Shown here: one piece after another, positions 1 to 5,401 of the stretch
Numbering within the stretch: the first letter of the stretch is position 1
How the letters are laid out: each line of letters begins with the position of its first letter
NCBI GenBank assembly: GCA_009783805.1
Contig: WRCU01000130.1
Span: 1-5,401 of the forward strand
DNA length: 5,401 bases
Direction: 5' to 3'
Origin: Oscillospiraceae bacterium
GTDB lineage: Bacteria; Bacillota; Clostridia; WRCU01
Translations under genes and position numbers: made by a program
Notes under the pieces: generated by a model
Database searches by the model: none
Told to the model about the DNA's origin: nothing
Seen by the model: only the letters and a program-made list of their open reading frames with translations

Positions 1-210
1 GACGGCAGCGTGGCCAACGTGGCGTCGGGCTCCGGCGCGGGCGGGTCCGGCGGCGCCGCGGCACCCAGCCAACCGGCCTATGTCTTCACCGGCACGGGGT
101 GGGGCCACGGCGTCGGCATGAGCCAGGAAGGCGCCAAGGGCCTTGCCGAACGCGGCTATGGCTACAGGGAGATACTGGCCCACTACTTCCCCGGGACGGT
201 CGTGGCATAG
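1..210 (+). CDS. SpoIID/LytB-domain protein, C-terminal fragment (5' end outside window)
   Basis: The reading frame is open from base 1 to the TAG at 208-210, so this is the last 69 codons of a longer gene. The GTG at 10 is an internal valine, not a credible start. The fragment contains the hallmark C-terminal SpoIID motif, [10 protein letters not shown], followed by [20 protein letters not shown] and FPGT. Proteins of this family cleave denuded peptidoglycan glycan strands (SpoIID in endospore engulfment) or modulate wall hydrolases (LytB/CwlB modifier type), outside the cytoplasmic membrane. The catalytic part described for SpoIID lies further N-terminal and is not visible. Most relatives have Trp or Tyr after GMSQ, whereas this protein has Glu. 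A Gly/Ala/Ser-rich stretch of about 20 residues sits immediately before the motif. Family membership is confident; whether it is true sporulation SpoIID or a vegetative paralogue cannot be decided from the fragment. queA follows after 21 bases, suggesting an operon. Confidence 0.86.
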   Translation, partial: DGSVANVASGSGAGGSGGAAAPSQPAYVFTGTGWGHGVGMSQEGAKGLAERGYGYREILAHYFPGTVVA

Positions 211-224
211 GGCCCATGGCCCGC

Positions 225-228
225 GAGG
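225..228 (+). promoter_or_regulatory. Short, closely spaced Shine-Dalgarno for queA
   Basis: GAGG lies only 3 bases before the queA ATG at 232, closer than the usual 5-9. No better match is seen in the 21-base gap after the SpoIID-domain gene. The protein N-terminus (MKTSDYDYDLPEGLIAQTP) matches the family start exactly, so the start itself is not in doubt. The short gap suggests initiation may depend partly on translational coupling to the upstream gene. Confidence 0.35.
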
Positions 229-231
229 CAT

Positions 232-1428
232 ATGAAGACTTCCGACTATGACTATGATCTCCCCGAAGGCCTGATCGCCCAAACCCCGTCCGAGGTCAGG
301 GACGCTTCCAGGCTCCTCGCCTTAGGCAGGGCCGGGGGGCGGACGAGCCACCGCCGCTTCGCCGACGTCAAGGGTTACCTGCGCCGCGGGGACTGCCTGG
401 TCATCAACGACACAAAGGTCATTCCCGCTAGGCTGTACGGCGTAAGGGAGGCTACCGGGGGCCGGGTCGAGCTCATGCTCATCGAAGGCATGGGGGACGG
501 GGTCTGGGCGGCGATGGCCAAACCCGGCCGTTCCGCCAAGCCCGGTGCCAGGTACCTCTTCGGTGACGGGGGCGGCGACGGCGGCTACCCCCTCAAGGCG
601 GAGGTCCTGGGCGACGCCCCGAACGGGGGGAAGGCGGTTCGCCTCACCCATGCGCGCCCCCTCTCGGAGGCGCTGGACGAGGTCGGGCGGATGCCCTTGC
701 CTCCCTATATCAAGGATAGGCGTACCCATGAGCGCGGGGACAGGTATCAGACCGTCTACGCCGCAAACCCCGGCTCCATCGCGGCGCCCACGGCGGGCCT
801 GCACTTCACCGAGGACCTCCTGGGCGAGATAGCCGGGCTCGGGGTCCGCATCGCGCGCGTGACGCTCAGCGTCGGCTTGGGCACGTTCCGCCCGGTACGG
901 TCCGAGGAGGTTGAGGACCATGCCATGCATGCCGAGTCCTTCCGGGTCGGCGCGGAGGCCTGCGACGCCGTGAACGCGTGCCGGGAAGGCGGCGGGCGCG
1001 TCGTGGCCGTGGGCACGACCAGCCTCAGGACCTTGGAAGGCGCATGGGCCATGCTGCACGGCGGACGCTTGGGCATGGGGCCTCATGGGCGGGCGCCGGG
1101 TTCCGGCGCGGCCCCGTCCCCGCTCGGGCCGGGCGCCGACGGGCGACGCGGGGCGCACCCAGCCGCCAAGGCCCATGCGACCGAGGGAAAGTGGCTCTTG
1201 GAACACCCATTGAGCCCCGTCTCAGGCAGGACCGACATATTCATATACCCGCCGTACGAATTCAAGGTGGCGGACGGGCTGATCACGAACTTCCACATAC
1301 CGAGGTCCACATTGCTCATGCTGGTCTGCGCGTTCGCCGGGCGCGAAGGGACCATGCGCGCCTATGGCGAGGCGATCGCACGCGGATACAGGTTCTACAG
1401 CTTCGGCGACGCCATGCTTATAATCTGA
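232..1428 (+). CDS. queA: S-adenosylmethionine:tRNA ribosyltransferase-isomerase QueA
   Basis: QueA transfers and isomerises the ribosyl moiety of S-adenosylmethionine onto 7-aminomethyl-7-deazaguanine in tRNA, giving epoxyqueuosine at the wobble position of GUN-anticodon tRNAs; it is cytoplasmic. The family landmarks are all present in order: the N-terminus with DYDLP and IAQTP, VINDTKVIPARL at about 61-72, LPPYI near 160, PTAGLHFT at 186-193, GLGTFRPV followed by EDHAMHAE, GTTSLRTLE at 261-269, TDIFIYPPYEFKVADGLITN from 334, FHIPRSTLLML, and the C-terminal YRFYSFGDAMLI. The protein is 398 residues against roughly 340-356 for typical QueA. The excess lies between E269 and T334, where 64 residues replace the usual 15-20; this stretch is rich in Gly, Ala, Pro and Arg. 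The flanking motifs are intact and in frame, so the enzyme is probably active. The gene follows the SpoIID-domain gene by 21 bases. The usual partner tgt is not downstream. Confidence 0.97.
   Translation: MKTSDYDYDLPEGLIAQTPSEVRDASRLLALGRAGGRTSHRRFADVKGYLRRGDCLVINDTKVIPARLYGVREATGGRVELMLIEGMGDGVWAAMAKPGRSAKPGARYLFGDGGGDGGYPLKAEVLGDAPNGGKAVRLTHARPLSEALDEVGRMPLPPYIKDRRTHERGDRYQTVYAANPGSIAAPTAGLHFTEDLLGEIAGLGVRIARVTLSVGLGTFRPVRSEEVEDHAMHAESFRVGAEACDAVNACREGGGRVVAVGTTSLRTLEGAWAMLHGGRLGMGPHGRAPGSGAAPSPLGPGADGRRGAHPAAKAHATEGKWLLEHPLSPVSGRTDIFIYPPYEFKVADGLITNFHIPRSTLLMLVCAFAGREGTMRAYGEAIARGYRFYSFGDAMLII
1090..1138 (+). repeat. Direct repeat and hairpin inside the QueA insertion
   Basis: The 9-base word CGGGCGCCG occurs at 1090-1098 and again at 1130-1138. 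Overlapping the first copy is a perfect 7-bp inverted repeat, GCGCCGG at 1093-1099 and CCGGCGC at 1103-1109, with a 3-base loop. The element lies in the coding region for the extra loop of QueA and leaves the frame intact. It may be a trace of how the insertion arose, but in DNA this GC-rich some of this pairing is expected by chance. Confidence 0.5.
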
Positions 1429-1533
1429 TCGGCCCCCACTAGGTTGGCTATACGGCGTGGACCCCGGAACAATCGGCGTCTTAGGCCCGTCATATATGCA
1501 GGCGGCGAATAACGCGAAATTATTATGCCAGCG

Positions 1534-1540
1534 AAGGGGT
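1534..1540 (+). promoter_or_regulatory. Shine-Dalgarno deciding the propeller gene start
   Basis: AAGGGGT lies 6 bases before the ATG at 1547 and resembles the AAGGAGG consensus at good spacing. An in-frame GTG at 1457 would extend the protein by 30 residues but has no comparable site. The 30 intervening codons end in A or T about 11 times, far above the body of the gene. This supports 1547 as the true start. Confidence 0.65.
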
Positions 1541-1546
1541 GTCATC

Positions 1547-4033
1547 ATGGAATCGAAAACGAGGGTAGAATCGGCAAGCAGGAAAGCCATCGGCGGATCC
1601 TTCGCGATCAAGGCCTTGGCCATATCCGTGGCGGTGACGCTGGCCTTCGTGTCGTCCGTATACCTGCTGGACGCGAAGGTCCTGGGGGCCGGCAGGCTAG
1701 GCGAGTACGCCGCGTTTTACCTGGAGCACGGTACATACGTGACCGAGAAGGGCCCATTCGAGCTCGGCGGGTCGGACGCGGGCGTGGCGCCGTACAGGAA
1801 GGGTGGGGTCACGTACGTCCCGGTCGCGGCCCTTTCGGCGGCTTTGGGCGCAAAGGCCGTTGACGGGGGCGACGGGGCCGCCATGGTCACGCCTTACTCG
1901 GGTAAGGCCTTCACCGTCGCCGTCGGCTCGGACTCCGTGACGGAGTCGGGCACCGGCAAGGCCATCATCACCATGCCCGCGATCGCGGAGGCCAGGGACG
2001 GCCTCACATACGCCCCCGCCGAATCCCTGGCGGAGGCGATGGGGCTCTTCCTCCACCTCCACAAAGGCCTCTTGATATTCACGAAGTATAGGTACAGCCC
2101 CGAGACCCCGCTCGAGCTCGCGCGCATGTCATCCCTCATATCGGGCTTCACCGGCCTACGGGGAGTAAGGTCCATGGACGGCCTCCAAAGGCTCATCGGA
2201 TACCTATACGGCTACAAGGGCTATGGGTACGCCTCGGACGACGGGGGCGAAATCCTCATGTACGACGCCCCGGACATCGCGATGGGGGCGGATATGGGTG
2301 AGTCCGGCCCCATGGATTCCGTACCGTCCGGCTCCCAGTCCAAGGAAGCCGGTCGCAGCGCGGAGATGCCCACCCAAACCTCCCCACCAGGCGAGTCGGC
2401 CTCCGACGGGGACGGCGGCTCCGACCATTCCGTGACCAACACGCAGGTCGCCGGGGTGGACGAGGCCGACATCATCAAGACGGACGGATCGTACATCTAC
2501 TACGTCCGCGGAGGCGGCCTGGAGATAGTCAAGGTGGGCGCCGACGGCGAGCTGGATCTCGTCTCCACGTTCAGGCTCCCATACGGCATGGGCATCAGCC
2601 TGGACGAGGTATACCTGGACGCGGACAAGGTGATCGCGGTGGGCTGGTACTACGGCGACTGGGCCCCCTACACGATGGCGGTCGTGATCGACGTGGGGGA
2701 CAAGGCCGAGCCGTCCCTGGAGCGCGTCGTCGAGGCGAAGGGCCAGTACGTCACGTCCCGCAAGGTCGGGCCCAGCGTGTACCTGGTGACGCGTGAGTAC
2801 GTTTGGTACCGCGGCGGGGTATCGCCCATGTTCCGCGACACCGCGTTGGGGGACGGCTACGTCGACGTCGGCTGCCAGGACATCATGTGCTTCCCCGACC
2901 TGCGCATGGACAGCGTCACGACCCTTGTGGGCTTCAACGTCGACAGGCCCGACGAGGCGGCCAACGTCACCACGTACATAGGCGGCGGCGAAAACGTCTA
3001 CATGTCGGCCAACGCCCTGTACATAGCCTCATCCTCTTACAACGACGGCGGGAACGAGACGGTGGTCCACAAGTTCCTGGCCGACGACGGCGAGCTCGTG
3101 TACGTGCACCGCGGAACGGCGCCCGGCTCGGTCTTAAACCAGTTCTCGATGGACGAGTACGGCTCCCACTTCCGGATCGTGACCACCTCGCACAAGTACG
3201 ACATACTGCAGCGCGACGGCTGGCTGGAATACGCCAACCACCGCGAGGCGAACGGGCTGTATGTCTTCGACGGCGGGATGGCGCTCGTGGGCAGGATAGA
3301 CGACATAGCCCCGGGCGAGGTCATCTACTCGGCGAGGTTCATGGGCGCCAGGGCCTACATGGTGACGTTCAAGACGGTCGACCCGCTGTTTGCGATCGAC
3401 CTTTCGGACCCCGCGAACCCCACCGTCATGGGCGCCCTCAAGATACCCGGCTACAGCAGCTACCTGCACCCATACGACGAGAACCACCTCATAGGCATAG
3501 GCAAGGACACGGTGGTCGACTCGTACGGGAACGCCTTCTACACCAGCATGAAGATCTCGATGTTCGACGTGACCGACATCACCGACCCCATCGAGATGTT
3601 CGTGGAGACGATAGGGGGACGCGGCACCGAGTCGGCCCTCCTATGGAACCACAAGGCCCTGCTCTTCTCCAGGGACAAGGGGCTGCTCGCCTTCCCGATA
3701 GAGGTATATGAGACGTCCAAGCCCGCCAGGGACGGGGAGATGCCCGAGTACGGCAGGTTCACCTTCGCCGGCGCCTACGTGTACGACGTCAGCCTCGACG
3801 GCGGATTCGCCCTCAGGGGCAAGGTGAGCCACCTGAGCGATCAGGACATGCTCCTTTCGTCCGATTGGGGCGCGGACCGCGCGAAGTACGTGGAGAGGCT
3901 CCTGACGGTGCGCGGCAACCTCTACGCGGCCTCCCATGCTAGGATCACGTCCCATGACATAGACACGCTGGAGTTAAGGCACACCCTCACTTTCATGACG
4001 CAGGACGCGCCGAGGCCCTATTACTACAGGTAG
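1547..4033 (+). CDS. Membrane-anchored stalk-domain/beta-propeller protein (PF09826/COG4880 type)
   Basis: From the ATG at 1547 the product has 828 residues. A basic N-terminus (MESKTRVESASRK) precedes a hydrophobic segment at about 20-40 (IKALAISVAVTLAFVSSVYL), read as an uncleaved signal anchor, so the bulk should face outward. Residues about 60-180 resemble the copper-amine-oxidase N-terminal (stalk) domain, including VTYVPVAALSAALGA at 88-102. A Gly/Ser/Pro/Asp-rich linker covers about 250-295. The Beta_propel domain runs from about 298 to the end. It opens with the signature TNTQVAGVDEADIIKTDG and includes KIPGYSSYLHPYDENHLIGI near 632-651, then ALLWNHKALLFSRDKGLLAF near 699-718. The only two cysteines, C443 and C448, may form a disulfide. 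The biochemical function of this family is not established; binding at the cell surface is inference, and the stalk-domain name does not imply oxidase activity. The gene lies 118 bases after queA and ends at a strong terminator. Domain assignment is confident. Confidence 0.9.
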   Translation: MESKTRVESASRKAIGGSFAIKALAISVAVTLAFVSSVYLLDAKVLGAGRLGEYAAFYLEHGTYVTEKGPFELGGSDAGVAPYRKGGVTYVPVAALSAALGAKAVDGGDGAAMVTPYSGKAFTVAVGSDSVTESGTGKAIITMPAIAEARDGLTYAPAESLAEAMGLFLHLHKGLLIFTKYRYSPETPLELARMSSLISGFTGLRGVRSMDGLQRLIGYLYGYKGYGYASDDGGEILMYDAPDIAMGADMGESGPMDSVPSGSQSKEAGRSAEMPTQTSPPGESASDGDGGSDHSVTNTQVAGVDEADIIKTDGSYIYYVRGGGLEIVKVGADGELDLVSTFRLPYGMGISLDEVYLDADKVIAVGWYYGDWAPYTMAVVIDVGDKAEPSLERVVEAKGQYVTSRKVGPSVYLVTREYVWYRGGVSPMFRDTALGDGYVDVGCQDIMCFPDLRMDSVTTLVGFNVDRPDEAANVTTYIGGGENVYMSANALYIASSSYNDGGNETVVHKFLADDGELVYVHRGTAPGSVLNQFSMDEYGSHFRIVTTSHKYDILQRDGWLEYANHREANGLYVFDGGMALVGRIDDIAPGEVIYSARFMGARAYMVTFKTVDPLFAIDLSDPANPTVMGALKIPGYSSYLHPYDENHLIGIGKDTVVDSYGNAFYTSMKISMFDVTDITDPIEMFVETIGGRGTESALLWNHKALLFSRDKGLLAFPIEVYETSKPARDGEMPEYGRFTFAGAYVYDVSLDGGFALRGKVSHLSDQDMLLSSDWGADRAKYVERLLTVRGNLYAASHARITSHDIDTLELRHTLTFMTQDAPRPYYYR

Positions 4034-4074
4034 CCGAGGGCGCCCCGTCAGGCGGCGAGTCGCACGTCAGAGGG

Positions 4075-4107
4075 AAGCCCCGGCCGACGGCCGGGGCTTT
4101 CTTTTTT
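4075..4107 (+). terminator. Rho-independent terminator after the propeller gene
   Basis: A perfect 11-bp stem (AAGCCCCGGCC at 4075-4085, pairing with 4089-4099) encloses the 3-base loop GAC. It runs into a T-rich tract, TTTCTTTTTT, at 4098-4107. It lies 41 bases after the propeller stop codon at 4031-4033. No matching run of A precedes the stem, so it should act only on plus-strand transcription. It separates the propeller transcript from the URO-D-like gene downstream. Confidence 0.94.
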
Positions 4108-4142
4108 GCCGGCCGATGATGGACGCCGCCATGATCCGGGGC

Positions 4143-4172
4143 TTTACGTTCGCCGTCCGGATTGGGTAATAT
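4143..4172 (+). promoter_or_regulatory. Candidate sigma-70-type promoter for the URO-D-like gene
   Basis: TTTACG at 4143-4148 (4 of 6 matches to TTGACA) is followed after 18 bases by TAATAT at 4167-4172 (4 of 6 to TATAAT), in the AT-richer part of the gap just after the terminator. A promoter is expected here because the terminator isolates the next gene. Transcription would begin near 4179, which would exclude the TTG at 4162 and the ATG at 4171 as starts. Both hexamers are imperfect, so this is a weak call. Confidence 0.3.
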
Positions 4173-4272
4173 GGGTAGACGCTGGGCCGCGGCCACGCCG
4201 CATGGCCTTGCGGGACAAACGCGGCTGCCAGGGACGGACATGGGATTGGGGGCGCTGATGCCAGAAGCGGCG

Positions 4273-5370
4273 ATGGGCAGGTTCACCGGCGGGGAGGCCG
4301 CGAGGAGCGGCGACGCCCGCATAGACGCGAAGCGGGCGAAGTGGGCCAGGTTCTATGACATGGCCTCCCCCTCGCCCAACCTATACATAATCCACTACAA
4401 GGAGCACGAGGGGGCGGAATCCGTGCCGATGCCGGTATCCGGGCCCATGGAAGGCGACCCCGACAAAAAAAGGCTGGAGTGGTTCTGGTCCAACTACAAC
4501 CGCCACCTCGAGAACTCCGCCTGGCTGAAGGACGACAGGGTCCCCGCGCTCAACGGCATGTACTGCTTCACCGGCACGGAGATCTTCGCGGAGGCCTTCG
4601 GCTGCAAGGTGCAGCGCTACGACCGGCAGGCCCCCTTCGCGCTCCCCATGGTCTCCCGCGCGTCCGAGGCCGCCAAGGTGCGCAAGCCCGACCTGGAAAG
4701 GACCTCACTTTGCAAGCTCTTCGAGTTCGTGGACAAGCTGCGGGCGATGTCGGGGGGCGTAGGCCTGGTCAAGCTGCCGGACATACAGAGCCCGATGGAC
4801 ATAGTCGCACTGATATGGGACAAGAACGACCTGTACATGGCCCTCTACGACGAGCCCGAGGCGGTCAGGGAGCTGGCGTCCATGGTCAAAACCCTGATGG
4901 CCGAGTTCCTCGACGCGTGGTTCACCCGGTACGGCACGGACTTTCTGGCGCACTTCCCCGACTACTACATGCCTTACGGCGTGACCCTGTCCGAGGACGA
5001 GATCGGGGCCGTGGGGCGGGACCACTACGGCGAGTTCTTCCTGGGCGAGCTCAACGACCTGTCCGACAGGTACGGGGCGATGGGCATCCATTGCTGCGCC
5101 CATGCGAGGCACCAATGGGGCGGCCTGCGCGAGGTTAGGAATCTGCGCCTGCTCAACCTGGACCCCGGCCAGGCCAACCTATGGGACGCCTACGACTTCT
5201 TCAAGGACAGATGCGCGCAATGGCACGCGTGGTACGACCGCGGGAGGCACCTGAGCCATGATCTGGGCTGGCTGCCGGGCGGGGCGAGGTTCATAGTCGA
5301 CGCCCACGCGGAGACGAAGGACGAGGCCCTTAGGCTGTCCGAGCGCCTATACGCCGAGTGCGGCAACTGA
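4273..5370 (+). CDS. URO-D superfamily protein, probable cobalamin-type methyltransferase relative
   Basis: With the ATG at 4273 the product has 365 residues, within the usual range for URO-D superfamily proteins. Family-like features in order are: DRVPALNGMYCFTGTEIFAE then AFGCKV (about 88-113), LPDIQSPMDIVALIW (168-182), LYDEPEAVRELASMV (191-205), HFPDYYMPYGVTLSEDE (227-243), and the core IHCCAHARHQWGGLREV followed by NLRLLNLD (272-297). The HxC motif (H273, C275) matches two zinc ligands of MtaA/MtbA-type methylcobamide methyltransferases rather than heme-pathway HemE. The usual third ligand, a Cys near the C-terminus in a GC context, is not apparent: the corresponding stretch reads FIVDAHAETKDEAL. 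The substrate is unknown, and no corrinoid protein gene is visible nearby. The frame stays open upstream to a TTG at 4162, with other starts at 4171, 4240 and 4258. Codons between 4162 and 4273 end in A or T about one third of the time, unlike the rest. AGAAG at 4263-4267 is a possible ribosome site. Superfamily is confident, start moderate. Confidence 0.87.
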   Translation: MGRFTGGEAARSGDARIDAKRAKWARFYDMASPSPNLYIIHYKEHEGAESVPMPVSGPMEGDPDKKRLEWFWSNYNRHLENSAWLKDDRVPALNGMYCFTGTEIFAEAFGCKVQRYDRQAPFALPMVSRASEAAKVRKPDLERTSLCKLFEFVDKLRAMSGGVGLVKLPDIQSPMDIVALIWDKNDLYMALYDEPEAVRELASMVKTLMAEFLDAWFTRYGTDFLAHFPDYYMPYGVTLSEDEIGAVGRDHYGEFFLGELNDLSDRYGAMGIHCCAHARHQWGGLREVRNLRLLNLDPGQANLWDAYDFFKDRCAQWHAWYDRGRHLSHDLGWLPGGARFIVDAHAETKDEALRLSERLYAECGN

Positions 5371-5401
5371 TCAGCCTAGTGAGCCGTCCACCTTTATGAC
5401 C

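Noticed and set aside
322..1206. Long minus-strand open frame (294 codons) opposite queA
   Set aside because: It lies wholly inside queA, whose plus-strand product matches its family throughout. The minus frame is low-complexity in Arg, Gly, Ala and Pro with no recognisable motif, as expected for antisense frames in GC-rich DNA.
1419..1424. Perfect TATAAT overlapping the 3' end of queA, as promoter for the propeller gene
   Set aside because: The bases encode the conserved C-terminal family residues (AMLI), so their presence is explained by coding. At 16-18 bases upstream there is no sequence resembling TTGACA. It remains possible but unsupported.
1429..1470. Possible terminator after queA
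   Set aside because: Only a 4-bp pairing (CCAC with GTGG, about 17 bases apart) is visible and no T-run follows, so it is not a credible intrinsic terminator.
1521..1526. TATTAT as a -10 element for the propeller gene
   Set aside because: Transcription would start about where the ribosome site at 1534-1540 lies, removing it, and no -35 match is seen at the proper distance.
2803..3711. Plus-strand open frame of 302 codons inside the propeller gene
   Set aside because: Its translation is dominated by Arg, His and Gly and is a frame-shifted shadow of the Beta_propel coding sequence, which matches its family in the other frame.
4273..5370. Assignment of the last gene as hemE, the heme-pathway uroporphyrinogen decarboxylase
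   Set aside because: The expected HemE N-terminal signature (RxPVWxMRQAGR type) is missing, and the IHCC core is typical of the methyltransferase-like branch of the superfamily instead.
5371..5401. Possible start of another gene at the right edge
   Set aside because: Only 31 bases remain, with no convincing ribosome site or start codon context, so nothing can be claimed.

Overview
This is a GC-rich bacterial chromosomal segment with all genes on the plus strand. In order it holds the 3' end of a SpoIID/LytB-domain gene, a complete queA, a large membrane-anchored beta-propeller protein, a strong intrinsic terminator, and a cobalamin-type methyltransferase relative of the uroporphyrinogen decarboxylase (URO-D) superfamily. 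A SpoIID-type protein next to queA, a stalk-domain/propeller surface protein and a URO-D-like methyltransferase together suggest a high-GC member of the Bacillota (Clostridia-like). This is inference: no rRNA or other phylogenetic marker lies in the window. Codon use is unusual for such GC-rich DNA, with frequent AGG (Arg) and ATA (Ile).

Region 1-1428: the truncated SpoIID-domain gene ends 21 bases before queA, so the two are probably co-transcribed. QueA has every family motif but carries about 45 extra Gly/Ala/Pro/Arg-rich residues in one loop. The SpoIID fragment also has a Gly/Ala/Ser-rich stretch just before its conserved GHGVGMSQ motif.

Region 1429-4107: a 118-base gap, containing an AT-richer pocket around 1490-1530, precedes the propeller gene. 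Its best start is the ATG at 1547. The product has an N-terminal membrane segment, a copper-amine-oxidase-N1-like (stalk) domain, a polar low-complexity linker and a C-terminal Beta_propel (PF09826/COG4880-type) domain. The transcript ends at a textbook terminator at 4075-4107.

Region 4108-5401: a 165-base leader with a weak promoter candidate precedes the URO-D-like gene. Its start is ambiguous; third-position composition favours 4273. The last 31 bases hold no visible gene.

The genes do not form an obvious single pathway. queA acts in tRNA queuosine synthesis, the SpoIID and propeller proteins act outside the membrane, and the methyltransferase-like gene appears to be a separate transcription unit. 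I see no mobile element, CRISPR array, tRNA or rRNA, and no convincing new multi-gene system. The most notable points are the QueA insertion, the domain architecture of the propeller protein, and the altered metal-site motif of the URO-D-like protein.
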